The notes under the pieces: generated by a model
The model's database searches: none
What the model was told of the DNA's origin: nothing
The model's input: the letters and a program-made list of their open reading frames with translations, nothing else
NCBI GenBank assembly: GCA_017562135.1
Contig: QEYB01000518.1
Coordinates: 1 to 57,230 of the forward strand
DNA from: Dipylidium caninum
Lineage: Eukaryota; Platyhelminthes; Cestoda; Cyclophyllidea; Dipylidiidae
Direction: 5' to 3'
DNA length: 57,230 bases
In this document: positions 1-14,600 of the stretch, in pieces
Numbering within the stretch: position 1 is the stretch's first letter
How the letters are laid out: each line of letters begins with the position of its first letter
Program-made: the position numbers and the translations under genes

Positions 1-2605
1 GTATTCGTCTTAATTCCTATGGGTACACAACGAAAGGCATAGTGATTACACTTAACTCCAGTCTGCAGGGCTGTTGTTGGGCGTTTTTGCCAAGGCTGTT
101 GGTGTTTTGGCTCTCCTTGCGGCGTGGGAGTGGTGAGGTGTGCAGTTTATGCCGCGGCCTGCTTTGCGTAAGCAGCCGGTTGAGGGGATGGGGGTGCTGC
201 TTCAGAAGCCCTGCGTGCTTGTTTCGAACCAATCGGCTAGGCTCTGTGAAAGGAGGGAACACAGATGTGGTAGAGGTGTAATCTTTACTTGAAGGTCGCC
301 ATGGCGGTAAACAGGGGTGCTTCATCGGACGCTTTGAAAGACTCTCCGCGACAAAGTTTTTTCATGAGGCGCCACAACGTAAGCCATGCTTTCGGGTTCG
401 ACAAGGGACGCTTCAGAGAGGTAGGGCGGAGTTTCCTACGCGTGATTCACGCAGACCTCCCCGAGGTACTTTCCCGCCCGTCTGTACACCCGCCGACGAC
501 ACGAAACCACGACCTACGACCACGACCACGACCACGTCATGGAGGAGATATCGCAAACTCGGCCCATCCGAACAAGTTTTGACATATGCAGCGAAAGAAG
601 CACCAAAGCATCTCGCTTTCCATAAACATCCTGTCCAGTAACAATCTTTTAAACACTGGGATAATGGTGAGTTTCCCTTCCTTCTCTTCCTTCCTTCCTC
701 CCTTCCTTCCACTTTGGCCAATTTGATGAAATGACATGCAAACAACACAAAGGTCAATTAGTTTTTATAGGTCTATCGAATGACATTTGCCGTAACTGTA
801 TAAAGTTTATCGCCTATACTACTAAGCTCGGCCCTCAAAAACCGCAACAATGATACGCGGGCAACTGGAGGAAGGAGTTGGAATGTCGGCCCGACAGTAG
901 CGCGGCTCAGTCGCGACCGCAGCCAATCCGCAGTCAAGAATTTGACGATATACAAGAATATGTTGATGAACAGTAGGGCGTGAACCATCACTGTCGAGTA
1001 TATCTCCGTCAAAATGTCGTATCGTGAAAGTGCTCAGCTGAACAGCAAAGCGGCGAGCAGTAAATGGATTTCTTGTGCTACGATGTCTCACGACAGCTCT
1101 CTCATTCAAGTTCAACGTGCCCACACTCAGCAGCGAAACGTGACTACCTCTCGCCTTGCACCATCGCAGTGGCATTGACAGCGACTTGAAGCAACTGATA
1201 CAGCGAGTAACGTCATTCGGGTAAGCGGCGTAAGCGCGTTTAGTCAAAGACGAATCGTAGGTGGGATGTCAAAACTCCGACGACACTGAATTCATGACCG
1301 TAAAGTGTAACATAACGAGGGACCCGAACGACTCGAATCAACGCAAGAACACGGCCCAAAATTGAATTATGAAAGTAGTGGCCACCAATAGAGAGGAGTT
1401 CCCAGAGTAGACAAGAACTGAGAATGTCCTGAGTGCTTTAAGTATGGTTCACAAACGGCGTCGACTTGTGCGCCAACGGTATACGCCAGCGTCCACTTAT
1501 GGGTGCATGAGAACGACACTCAAGAGCGCCATACTTCTCGTGTGACAGCACTACATTTCCTCGCTCAATCACAATAATTTAAGAATGCAAATGTGAGGCA
1601 GAGAGAAGCAGGCCGTACCCGTTGCAAAAGCCTTCTCGAGATCTCTGTCCACCGTAAACTTCGAGGCGCTGCGGCGGGAGGCAGGAGCGGGTGGGCGTTG
1701 ATGCTGCTGTTCTGACGTTTGTGGTTCTGACGCCACGCCCACCAACGCTTCTGGCATCTCCCTCATCGGTGCTCGCGTTCGTCACACTGGAAGAAGGAGG
1801 ACCGTAGCGACTGTTCCATCTCTTCCCGCTTCATTGAGTGAGGCGGGAGCAGAGCGATCGTTTTCAAGTGTCGGACTAAAAGTACGTGACCAATGGTTCC
1901 ACGGCCGAGGGATTCGAACGGCAATCGCGGGACCAAAACATATCGAAAAATTCAGGCCCATGGTGGGGCCGGTGGGGAATAGCCGCAATGTATGCGATCG
2001 CTCTCCGACGTTGTGACATCCCGATCCTCCTCCTTCTGCTCCTTCAAACAACTGGCATTTGGAATCCCAACACCAACTGCTTAACTTTCATAACCAATAT
2101 ATTTGTGCCTTCATACGAGTTCGACGAATCCTGCCGCTGAAGGAGAACAAGTTACGATTTGTTCCCTAGAGACTAATGTTGATGTAGTTTTTGGAACCCG
2201 GTCCAGGGGGCGTTGCCCGGCTTTGGTTGTGGGGGGGTGGGGGGGGGGGTGAGGTGTGTTATCCGTGCAGGTCGGTTCTAGTCTCGGCGATGGAGTTTGT
2301 TCCGATGCTTGCATAAATGCCTTATCTTGTAGGGAGCTAATCTGCATCGTCATAAAAGTGAACAAGAAGTCCGAAATAAAATTGGTGCGCTAGAGTAAAA
2401 GGAACTCAGCTCTACCTAATCAAAACAACGGTAACTTTTATCCAAAAAAAGTCAAGCTTTTTCATGATATGTTAAATATTTGCATTATGCTGTCGTAATT
2501 TATGCTGGGGAATCTATCGTATATAGTGGTTCTTAAGCTTTTTGTTTAATTTGCGCCCAAACGGCGTCAGCACAAGTAGGCTCTGAGGCGAAGTTCCTCC
2601 GCTAT
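1..2605 (-). other. TEP1 5' flank with unresolved minus-strand coding-like stretches
   Basis: No gene can be modelled with confidence. On the minus strand a Pro/Lys/Arg-rich stretch around 60-270 and a Ser/Ala/Pro-rich stretch around 1,570-2,050 look like parts of a gene running away from TEP1. The reading frame jumps in both this copy and its duplicate (44,300-44,690 and 45,600-46,010). A 141-codon minus-strand frame lies at 822-1,247 but is not open in the duplicate. Simple sequence: GACCAC-type repeats at ~507-537, a TTCC-rich tract at ~677-713 and a G-run at 2,231-2,249. Frame breaks prevent a protein call. Confidence 0.4.
2231..2249 (+). repeat. G-tract, 7 G + T + 11 G
   Basis: An almost pure guanine run lies ~360 bp upstream of the TEP1 start. 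The duplicate has a shorter version at 46,362-46,381 broken by T and A. It could form a G-quadruplex, but homopolymer length is also where long-read assemblies err, so the exact length is not reliable. Confidence 0.8.
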
Positions 2606-5600
2606 ATGAACCTTGGAGGGCTACTCGAGGTTGGTATGCTAACCGACAGCTGTCAACGCTTTACTTCGACTGAGAATGGGCTTTTTGAAGTCCACCGTTG
2701 GGCCTGCTGCGTGGTGATGCGGCAGCCACTGCTGTAAGCAGTGTCTCCGCACCCAGTAAAGTAACGGAAGCTTTCGGACAGTGTTCAACACGGAAGTCTC
2801 GACAGCAATTTCCCAGCTCTTTCTCTATCAGAATGACCGTAGTACTGCCTACTCAAGATGAGTTATTGTTTAAGCCTCCCCAAACTGAACGCGAAAACTA
2901 CTCGACATATCCGAATTGACAGGTGTATCACTTGATAGTTTAAACAAGGTCAAGGTATCGTAAATTCTTCAACATCCTTAAGTTTGATCTCATATGCTTT
3001 GTAATGTTCTTCTTTGGACCGTTGTAAATCGCCATCGATACCCGAAAACCGAGTAAAGCTCATAGAATTACTGAAGTCTGTTGAAGCACGGGATCCTGAG
3101 TTTTGTTTTGAAGGTTCGATAAACTTTCAGTTCACACCTCTTTAGACCGCGGTTTACTGTCGCAACAGTATTAAATATTAGGTATACAACGAATTTATAT
3201 ACTTGCTTTCGCGGCTAGTTCATCTACAAGCCGTTCTTATCTGTCGAAATATTTCTCAGCCGCTGTACTTCTCCCCTCTGATTGGCTTCAAATTGTTGAA
3301 ATTATATGAGGTTGTGGCTTGTTTGGTGTATTATTTTTAGTCCTTTTGCCACCCGAAGATGTCTTTGCCGAATGCACTAAGAAGAGCGATGGTTGCAAAA
3401 TTTCAGGAATTCGATCACTACCAGCTTGGTAAGTTTCTTACTGATTGCGATATATTGCCTGATATTCTAGCCAAATATAATAGAGAGGGTAAAGTTCCGT
3501 CAAGTGAAAAGAAGAAGGCTAAAAACAATCCTTCAGCAGCAAGTGAGAAGCGGAAATCGACGTTGACTTTAAAGAAAATGATTCGTAGCTTGCATATTTC
3601 CCAACCTGTCTACAATGTAATGTGTCTTTTGGGTAAAACTTACCCTGATAATGTTGGAACCTTTATCGAAAGCGGTCTTCCTGGCGATTGGAATCCTTCC
3701 CTGGCTGGCACTCGTATGCGTTTACCCGTCCCTTATACCTGGGAAACTGAACTTTCGATGGCGCATGGAGTCGATCCATGTCAAGTTTGGAGCGATCTTA
3801 TTGGTATATTTTACTGTTCTTGTGGCGTTTGTTTGTCGAACGTCTATTTAATGAGCTGATTTGATTATCAGCAACTTCTGTATTGGCCTTTTTATTAGAC
3901 TCAGGCAAGCTTCCTTACATGGCCACACTGCGAAATATTCGAAATTTCCTGTTGGCTGGCATAAGCAGAAAACATATATTAAAGGTCATATATAAACTAA
4001 CGGCTGAAGTGAGTTATTTATGTAGATTTTGACGTAAACTTACGCTTTATCACTACTACCACTTTTTTCGTTACAAAAACAGAGAGAAGTCGCATCTTCA
4101 AAGCAATTGCCCTTCAGATACTTGAGTGCCTTTACAGCCCTTAATGAGCTTCGTGCCGGTATAAATGCATCAGTCGATGATGAAGAAAATTCGCGGAAAC
4201 TTCGTGAGTTGAGAGGGGGACACTTTGATCTGTGCTTGACTTAATGTTGTCTTGAAAATTATTTAGTTCCTTGATTGTTTGCTACTTTCCTATCCATCTT
4301 TTTTATTCGCATTTTTAGGAAAGCGACGCCTAAAAGAGTAAGTAGAATCAATGCTTAATTACAGGCTAGCATTAGGACTTCTGTGCTTCCTCCATTAAGT
4401 CATTAGTAATTTGGCTTTATTCAGTGGGTTTTCCCTCCTGATTACGAGAAAACTTTTGCGAGAATATTCGAAGAAAACATGCGTAACTCTTAATGGTATT
4501 GCTCCTATCATATATGCCACCTTGAGCTTAGCCAAAGAGGTTAACTGTTTTGTTATTTTTGAGTCTCTATGTTTATATTTTCTGACCTCAGGTGATCTCA
4601 TCATTCACAATTCTTAACGTAATTACCTCAGTAAAGTTAGTTCTCTGCGTGTCGCCTTTTTGAGTACTTTTGAGACTCATCGATTTGTGGATTACTTAGT
4701 CCTCTTTTTTTACAGGGTGTCTATGGATGACCTGGCGCGTTTTGAGAATGCGATTGAACGAGCCTTCGATCTTTCCATCCATCTCAATTTACCAACAATA
4801 TGCGGATCCACCTTGATAATTGTAAATCTTCAGGGAGGACTCTCGTCTGACATGCCTTTGGGTTCCGATGTAGGTTTTTACCAACTTTTCCTTGTAATAA
4901 ACAATTCTTAAATCTCGAGTTAATTGTAGACATTCGTAAGATTTGTGAGTGTACACAAAGTCTGGTCATTGTTTGTTACCGTTATTACGTGCCATTATGG
5001 CGTATTACAAAATCGCCTATGATGACGTTCTCTGTTCCAGTCTGTCTCGGCCCAGCTCTTGCTAGCCTTCATGTGTATGACAGTATGCGAAGATTTTGAT
5101 GCCCTATTTCATCTATCACCTGACGTCATGTTCAATGCAAAGCATTTTGCTTCTCTCATGCCTGGAAAGGGCGCCGTACTCGAAACAGTCAGAAGAGTTT
5201 CATCTATTCTTAAGGTAATCTAAGGAGACAAACTTTTTATTTAGTTTAATATTCCTAAAAGTGTAAAGTAATGTGTACCCCTTCTTTTTTTCTGCCGTTC
5301 GAAGCTCTGTAAAAACCCATGAAACTGTTTTCCCATAAAGAATCTGCATTTTGTCTAAAGCTTTAACACTAAAAAATTCTTTGTTATCCTTCTTTTAGAG
5401 AACTCCCCTGAACCTCCATGAGTTAGATCCAATTGGTACTAGCGTAAGCACACTTTGCGTTTCATCACCTAAATAGGGATCGTCTTGACAGTCATAAAGG
5501 TACTTATTTTTACTTAAAGATCACACAAACTGTGCCCAAGAGAGTCTTAGGACAACTTTTGATGCGCCGAAAGAAGGTAAATCGTCATATTCTTGGGTTC

Positions 5601-8600
5601 ATCACCTATATTTCCCGATTATTTTGTTATTTAGTATACATCTGTAGTCGTTATGGGTGTCCTTGAGTTCTACTATCAGAAGTGGCGGGAACTCTACATC
5701 GAACACATCGGACCTCTCAACGCCCTTGTTGCGTGAGTCCTCCTCTCATTGCCTAGTAAATACTGCTACAAAAAATCTGCTTCAGTGGTTTTCACATTTT
5801 TGAAAATACCTGTAAAACTCACACGGAAAATGTTTTAATCTCGCATAAAATTAGTTGCGACAAGCCATGTGAAGCGGACGATTGGATGGTCCTCCGATCC
5901 TATTCCGATTCTTGCATTCAAATATTGGCAAACATGGGAACCCAGTCACTCGTGAAGCAAGTAGATCTGATAGATCGCCAAATGGGTCTTTCGTACAAGG
6001 TTCTCAAAAGTCGCCACCCGACTACTCTCCTCTCCAGCCTCCATCAAAAGAATGTTGAACTGCCTTTGAACTTTCCTCAAAGCAATGGGATAACGTCCGT
6101 GCAGGTTTTTGTCTCCTCTACATTCCAAGACATGTATGGCGAACGTGATCTTATTTCTGGCTTAGTATTTCCTGCCCTTCGCAAGCAACTCTCTCATCTC
6201 GACTATCCGGTACTCCTTAATGAGATAGACCTCCGCTGGGGTGTGCCCGAGGTTCTCTCTCAATCCGGAGACGGCTTGTGCATGTGCCTTGAAAAGGTTA
6301 TCACCTCTGACTACCTTGTCTTGTTTCTCGGGGAAAGGTGGGTCACTTTCTGTCCTTTCACTTCTATTCCCCTCGTCACTCATATATTATTACTCAAGTT
6401 ATTTTTACTTCAGTAAACTTGCTTTATCCCTTGCATCTACATCAAAATCGGATCAGTGCGTGTTATACACCTTAACTTACGACCTAATAACGCGTTTAAT
6501 ATTGGCTACATGAAGAGATGTGCAATAAATTCGTCGTAATTGTTAAGTCCCATTAAGGTGTTTCTTTCCCGCGACACATATTTAGAGGAATGGATCACCA
6601 TAAATTTGAGACACGTGGTTTTTGGTTAAGTTATACTTATTTTAGTTTTTCCCTCTCTAAACGAAGCAATGAAACGTGAATATGAGCCCAATGGTGTTGT
6701 ATATGAAATCAAGTAAGCACAATGCTTTTTTGTGTTATAGATACGGGTGGGCCCCTAGTGAGGAAGTTGTGCGGACTCTCCCTCCAAAACTTTTAGAACA
6801 GGTAATGAAAATTTACACAGAGGGCATGTCTATCACGGAGATGGAGGTCAGACTATTTTTTGAAATGAACCGCAAGAAACAGAATAATCTCCTCTGCTTC
6901 CTACGTGACCCCAGGAGCTTAGAGTAAGTTCTCCCCCGTGGTCAATTAGGAATGATAGTAGAGACACGGTCTAAAATTGCCTGCTAACGTCCACACTTCT
7001 TCTCACTTTTAGTGGTGTCCCCGACGACTTTAGAAGTAATTTTATTCAATCATCACGGGAACGGGGCAAATTAGTGGCTTTCAAGCAGTTTTTAAGAGAA
7101 AATGGTCTCGTACAGATGGATGCGTGAGTGCATGTGCCACCTCAAACATACGTGTTTGTTTTGCTCTACTTAACTGGATATTCTATGTTCTTTCGCAGAT
7201 ACCCTGCTTCCTTCACTGGTATAGTCAGTTCGATGCCAATCATGGGTAACTTGAGTACCGTGGGTGAAGCCTTATTCAACAGTCTCTACACTTTAATCTC
7301 GGACCAGGTCAGGTCCCACCCTCCACTTCCGGTAAACATCTACATTTTTGCTTTCTCCCACTTATATTGGTAAATATCCTAAATGCAATAATATATTTGA
7401 AATAAACAGTTTTATTCCAAGTAGTGCGAGATTGAGGAGATTTTAACTAGGCGTAGAAATATTTGCTCAAGTGTTATCACATTGGAGGCATCCTAGATAA
7501 GCAGAAGAAGTAGCCCTTCTGACTGAGGGGACATGTTGACTTCTGTGTGCGTGCTACCTAAAAAGCTTTGAGAATTTGTCAGAGCCACGTGTGGTTGTGA
7601 CGCAGAAGACTTCGTCAGATGGCGTAACTTCTCCACTTCTTTCCGTATTATATTTTGAACTTTGTTTCCCAAACTCCTCCATCTAAAGTGACTTGAAATT
7701 CCTATGGACAGACAAGAATTTTATGTGATTAATTTTGCTCGTCTTCTATGTAGATTCTTGGTAGGCACAAATAGTGCAAAACTTTTTCGGTGTCAAAGGT
7801 GATAGAGGCGAATTCATTCAGATGATAGTGTGAAATGTTGCTCGATCGGCTTGCAGTTTTGCTAAAACACTTGTGTCCATTGTGCCACCCCACTGGATTT
7901 AGAAGATTGCGCTGGGAAGCAGTGAGGTCCAGCATTGCGGCCTATCGATACCAACGGCATATCTGGGGGCGATTGCCGCTTCGGTGGCGCCCCGCCATCT
8001 ACAGGAGGCTCTTCACGCCCTCTTGGTCGATTTGCCCGCCCGTGGCGCCCAGATCAGACTTGCCCGGCTGACCGCCGCTGGTCAACACTCGACCTCTCGC
8101 CTTACTCAAATGCTTACTCCTCCAGGCAACAAAAGAAAACACGGCAAGCGTATTTGTAAGCCTAGTCGATTGACTCTCCGTCTCAAAAACCCTATTTCTT
8201 GTGAAGGAGCGTTTAATTGTTAGCCTTGCACTTTTGGCGAAGTTACTGTCTGTGAAATGTGGGAATATTTAGCCGACAGAGCTATTGTGCCAAATACATT
8301 TTTTATTACCACCAAATAGTGCGCTTTTTCCCGTTTTCTGTAGCTCGTGATGGCGGTGTGCTTTGTCTGCTTGGTTCCTACGGCAGCGGAAAGACTACTC
8401 TTATATCGGCTCTGGCGACTGTCCTCTTAGACCTCGATTGGACTCCCGACATGGCCTCCCCTTCGTCGAATCCACCTCCTTTTGCTTCTCGCTCAACCCC
8501 CAACCCCGAGGCCTTTCGGAATCCTTTTCGAGTGTTTTTGCACTTAACACTAGGTGCCTACTCTTCCACCACCCGTCACTCCGGACTCCTTCTATGCGCC

Positions 8601-11600
8601 ATCCCCCAGATGACCCAAGTTCAACAGTTACTCAAAATTGGATCGCACGCATGCTCTCCGAGTTGCGAACATCCACTGGCGCGACAAACGCTCCTGTCGA
8701 AAAGTATTTGTTCTCCCTGGAAAGCGATCTCAAGTCAACAGGAACCGCAGATATCACACAAAACTGTGATCTTGCGTCAGTAATCCTCATCTTTACTGCA
8801 CCGCCCAATTATACATTAACATTTCTACTTAACTACTATTTCTTCTCATTTTCAACCCACATGTTGCTTTATTTTCAGCAAAACCATCGAAATATTTCAC
8901 AAATTATTATGGATAATCGGAGAGCACGTTGTTAATCACTATATATTTATTATTGACTCAGTGGATCATCTTGTGCCCACAAATTTATCGTGGATTCCAG
9001 AAGTCATTCCCGAAGTGAGTCCCCACTTCAACCTAACCTAGAGCTAGATTTTATGCACTGTGGTATAATTTAATTGTTCTCTTTTATTCTCGCTTTGTCT
9101 TACCGTTAGAATAGGATAGATTATTATCCGCCACTGGCCATCATTTATCTGTTTCGCGCTTCAGAATGTCAAATTTGTTTTCACTTTGAACGGTGATTCG
9201 AAGACGGCTCGTATTTTATCGGTCCGTCCAGATTGTCTTTACCTCAGGATGAGTGAACTCTCCCGCAACGAGAAAGCGGCTGCTATCCGAAGCTACTTTG
9301 CGCAGTACGGTAAAGTGCTCACTGAAAGTGGATTTGGCAATCAGGTAATATACTCACTCCTCAATGAGCCATGCCAATTCATCCAACTTGGTTTTCTCCT
9401 ATGAACCTGCATGCACGTGCGTGTTCATGTTCTCGACGCCCACACTTCACTCTTCACTTACGGAAAATCCAGTGGTTTACTGTTACCAAGCCGTTTTGAG
9501 TAGATTGTTGGGGTTTTCTTAGAAACTTCTGGTCCCTATAAATCGGGGTGACTAGCCATAAAGTGTAAAGAAGGATAAATAATCGCTCATATCAAATTTT
9601 CTCTTTTCAGTTATCAAAGTTGGTGAGGAAAAGAGATGCTGGACTTCCCTTGTATTTAAAAATGGCTTGTGATGAATTAAGATTGCATTCTACGTTCAAA
9701 AATGTAAGTTTTAATGCTTGCGCCTACTTTGGTATGGCTGTTATCTCCCATTTAATCACTTCTACAAAATATGAAATTCTTGCTAGGTAAACGGTTGGTT
9801 ATGATGGTGCTATTTGTTTTATCTTCAGATTTTCTGTCCGATCCCCTAACAGAATTGGTAATCATTATCTCCACTTTCCTGAGACTTGTTTTTCTTTCGT
9901 TCATACAGTACTCGCGTTAGGAGAATTTAGTCTGACGTATCCCCGCTCCACTTCCTTGTACTTGTGCTAATACTTCTCGGGGAATAAAAGAAATACGTTA
10001 GATTATTTTTGTTTCAAGCTTGACAGTGATTTGAAGAGCTTGCCGGAGCATTTGCCCGATCTCGTGACGCACATTGTGGCGCGAGCGTCGGTCTGCTGCG
10101 GGGAGAACCTCGTCAAGACCGCCCTCGCCTGCATTCTCTGCTCGCGCCACCCGACCCTTCCGGCGCAACTGCAACGTATGATCAATGTTTGGCTCTCCGC
10201 GACCGGCGAAAATGGCCCTCCCTTAACCGTTGCTTTCTTCAACGATGACGAGACTGAACCCCCCGCAGAAGACTCAACTTCACACCCCGTGGTTACCACA
10301 ATGGCTTTAAATGTCCTCCTCTCACAACTGCAACCGCTCCTCGTTGGAGTCGAGTCTATTGACAAGACAGTTTGTAATCCTCGGGTGGCAGCAGGAGAAG
10401 ACGAGAGAAGGATTGAAGAGAGACCTGAATCGAGTCTTTACACCTCAGGGGGTCTGAGATTGTGCAGTTTGGAAGTGGCGAATGTTGTGCGAAACTTGTG
10501 TTTCTCCCGTGGTCAGGTTATTGGTCGATTCTCTGCCCCACGCCGTTTGGGATACGTCGGGAGTGCTCATGCAGCTAAAGACGGCCACGAGCTGCTTTTG
10601 CTGAACTCTTCACCCACGGAACTGCAAACTTATCGGCTGCTGCTGTGCGAAAATTACGAAAATTTGAAAGATAAGGTTTATTATGCGGTGAGTCACTGGG
10701 GAAAATCATTGAAGTCCCACATACATCGAACGACGTCTTTAGTAGTGGGCTATAAAAATAGAGGGATTGCTTGAAACCCAGATCCCTGCCAATCTAGCAT
10801 ATTACCACTGGGCTCTTTGGCGTAGTGTTATTTTGGAATTTGCACAAACTCACTTGGAGTCTGAAGTGCGATTATCGGTTACTAGTCTACTATTCACTTC
10901 TTTCTTGTAGTTCCACGCGAAAAAGCTTAATATTGCCGTGTCAACATTGAGCAGTACCAGCTACATCCGTCAAAAAGCCATTAACAATGATGTTTCAGGA
11001 CTGGTTGAGGAATTCCTTGGATTCGGTGCGTAATCTTTTAGTACTTAACATTCTAAATCCTAAAGTGTTTAACTGAGAATATTCAACTGTCAACTCATAT
11101 TTATCGTCTGTCGCCTGTTTGCATTACCGATGCATATTGAGTCGTAATTAGTGGCGTTTGCACACTTGCCCTTCAAACTCTACTCTTGACTTTTTGTGTT
11201 GCGACCGACATTGAATGTTGCCACCTAAAGACTGTTCGATTATGGTCACGCCTTGTCTGTGATGACTTTAAGTCGTTTCGTACATTTTGCGTGAGGTTAG
11301 AAATTGTTGTCTGTTCCATAATAAAATACTGTTTGAGCTTATTGAAGTTGTTGAACATGTTTGCCTTTTGAAATAGATACCTCCGATCCTGATACAAACG
11401 CAGCCTGGCTAATGATTGTTGAAAAGGCGAAGAATACACGCTTTTCAATGATTCGACATTTCGTTCTTCAGTCTGGTCACGTCTTGGCTAAGTACGTTTC
11501 TATTACACTACTTTAACATTCAATGTGAACTCTTACGAAAATCCTCTACCAAGTACACTCTATAGTATAATAATGCTGATGATGACGTTCTGAATGCTCC

Positions 11601-14600
11601 GTTGAACCCAACTGACACTATGCAGTTCAGCACCTCCTTTTTTCCTTAATCAACAGCCTCAACTATAGCTACCGATGCTCCATTATATCTACTGTCCCAT
11701 CACAATTTCGGAAGGTGTCAGATCTTATTATAAAATGATACATTGGGTCATTGCTGCCCCCACAGATTCCCTCAGCTGACGGATCAACTTCTCATGGATA
11801 GTCTTCCGGAAGATTCTTCAGAGGGTCTAAAGGAGGAATTGAGGAGGCGAATTATGACCGAAAACAGTGTAGCAATTTCACGCTGCAACGCTCTAAGTAC
11901 AAATTACCTGCAGACCATGGAGATAATCTGGCAACCAGAGACAGTCACTTCTCCAACAGCTATTGCCACCGACGGACATCAGATGGTCGCTTGTGGCGAC
12001 AATAATGGAAGCGTCACCTTGCTAGATGCCTCATCTGGCAAGGTAATTAACAAAGCAAGAGTTGTTCACTGGACTGCATCGCAGTAGTTTGTTCGAGTGT
12101 AGCATTCTAGCATCGAACGTATTCCCCACTGTAGGTGACAAACACTCTTTACGGGCACAGTAGTGCCGTGAACGGGATCGTCTTCATTTTCCCCGAAACA
12201 AATGCTCTCGTGGCACAGTTCACGTTGCTTTTCTCAATCTCTGCCGATGCAACAGCGTGCTTGTGGAAACTCGCACCCTCGGGTGACGATGGAAGTGCTG
12301 TCGTTGCTGTAAGATTGGCGAAAATCTCAGACCAGCATACTCGTGCTATCACGGCCTGCTCATGGGACGCCCAACGAAGGCATCTTGTTACTGCAGGTCT
12401 AGACGGACGGGTGCTCCTCTTCGCTGTCGGGACCTCCCTGAGCAATGAATTGGATGGCGAGACTTACTCGGCCGCGGGCTATGATCTGGAATCCTTCAAG
12501 AAACCACAGAATTCATTTTCCACCCAACATCAACCGATAAACGCGATGGTTCTCGTGGGCGATAGGATCGTTGTGGGCTGCTGGAATGGTACTCTGTGCA
12601 TATTCGAGCCTAACAGTGTACGTATCTTTAACAATTGGGCAAAGTTGTGCCTTAAAACTAGTCGAAAACTCCTACAATGCTCCCACAAATTCTTCCCCCT
12701 GAGTCGGGCTGAGCCTTCGCTAAGGACGACTTTTCGGTCATTTTAGCTTATTGACAAACCCACCGCAGTATTGCTCGTCGGCTCCGAGTGCGGCGCACTG
12801 CGAAAGGAGACCCGAGATAGAGCATATTGTGAACAGTGGGTTGGAGTTCGAGGTCGTCATGCTGCTATTGTGTCACTCGCGTACTCGGGACCTCAAAGTG
12901 ATGTCATTGCCTGTGCAGATTTCCTCGGTGCGGTGACTCTCATCAATGCCAATACGTTGGAGAGCATTTTCTGTCTAGAAAAGGCACATTATTTCGTTCC
13001 CCGTCATATCTCCAGCCGGCTGTGTTTCATCAAGCATAAAACGAGTGGTAACTGTCTGTTGGCACACACGGGCTTTTCTGCATCAGTTTCGGGAGCAATT
13101 TGTGTCTGGAATATTGACCGACCTTTCAAATTCAGTGCGTTCTTCCCTCTTATCCCTTCGTATAAAGATGATGCAAATTATTTTTGTGACTATGGTCTTT
13201 CCTTGAGCAGGTACGATGCTGAAAGAAGACTCCAGACATTCTGGAGTGTGCATAGGCGCTGCTTTGACCAAGTCAGTTGTGATCTTTGGTTCTCATAACG
13301 GGAGCATCACGTACTGTAACCTTGGAACAAATAGAAGTCTAATTCAGTTATGCCCTGCACCCGAGAGAAATGTTGCTCGAGTCCAGGCTCTTGAGTGTTC
13401 CTTCAGTGATGCGTGCAATTCTGCATTCATCGTTTACGGCTCAGCTCGTGGTGATGTCACGGTACCCTTCGGGCATTATACTTGACCCACCAATCCATTT
13501 ACATAACTCTGGCTACTTAAAACTCCTTTACTTTCAGTTTGCCACTTTCTCAACGAAGAGAGATAGCAATGGGGAGTTGCACTTCGGCCAGGTGGTTGGA
13601 GGGGCTCAGCGGCCATTCTCGGTTTGGTCGCATGCTTATGGCCACCAGGAAGCGGGAGGCGGTGAGGCCGGCGGCACGCTGGCCATAACCGTCTCGGCTT
13701 ATCATGATTTCGCTGTCTCCGGCGGAGGGGATGCCACTTGTTGCTTCCACTTTTTCAAACTTCATGATTTACATTCCGCTGGCTGCAATTCGCGTACCAT
13801 CGACAGTGAGCACCATGTTGCCATTCATCGCGCAGGCGTCTCTGCACTTACCTCTGCTCAGGATGTTGCTGTCTCAGGCGGCAAGGACGGCGTTAGTCAT
13901 GCTATTTGCACATCTCTTGTCTTTACCTCTTAAGATTGCCAATCTCACAATTTATCCTCTGCAGCTCGTAATAACTCCGTTCTGTGAATGAAGTTTTATG
14001 TGGTGATCTTCAGTTCCAGAACGAAAGATGGCTACTCTTACTAAGGCTTCACCTGTGACTCCCTATAATAGGCCATTTTATTACATCTCACAAGGGCAAC
14101 TTGCGACTTTTCTTCACATCAGTCATTGACAGACTAACACGCTGTAATACGTTTTGCATATGTTAAAAGGAATTTTCACTTCTTACGTGCACAGTGCTGT
14201 GTCGTGACTTTTGTTCAGAACGTCGAGTTATGTGTTTTCCTCGTATTATTTGTCCCTTTATGCTTCCGCTTTAGCTCCTTGCCATCTATCAAGTGGATCA
14301 GCAAAATTCCCTCCAACCAGTCAACGTCCTCGACGTCGTCCCGCATGCTCATCGGGACTGGATAACGTGTCTAGCGATAAAGCAAGAGGGCCCCCAGCGC
14401 TACCTTATTGCATCAGGGGGAAATGATCATGCCGTGGGTTTGTGGCTACTCAATACCGAATCAAATAGCGCTACTGACCCTCTTTCTCAAATTGCTTTCA
14501 CCACTGGTCACACAAGCCCTCTGCATAAATTGTCTTTTCAGGGTGTGTCTTCTTGCGTTTTCCTTTGTCGTCTATTACTTAATATCTATAATGCGATAAT

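Larger units (their letters stand above)
1..12890. repeat. Left copy of a ~13-kb duplicated segment
   Basis: This segment matches 44,249-57,212 in the same orientation. Anchors: the block at 3,341-3,803 matches 47,476-47,938 nearly base for base, and the WD-repeat exon at 12,135-12,617 matches ~56,463-56,946. The left edge is the window edge, so the true start of the repeat is not seen. The offset drifts from ~44,245 at the left to ~44,135 at 3.4 kb and up again by 12 kb because of many small indels. Coding parts of 3.3-8 kb differ by a few percent or less; the first 2 kb and the region beyond ~10 kb differ mostly by 1-base indels. Confidence 0.95.

Noticed and set aside
8347..9014. NACHT plus WD40 architecture suggesting a prokaryotic-type antiphage STAND system
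   Set aside because: The gene has introns throughout and TROVE plus DUF4062 in the TEP1 order, and it sits among metazoan housekeeping genes.
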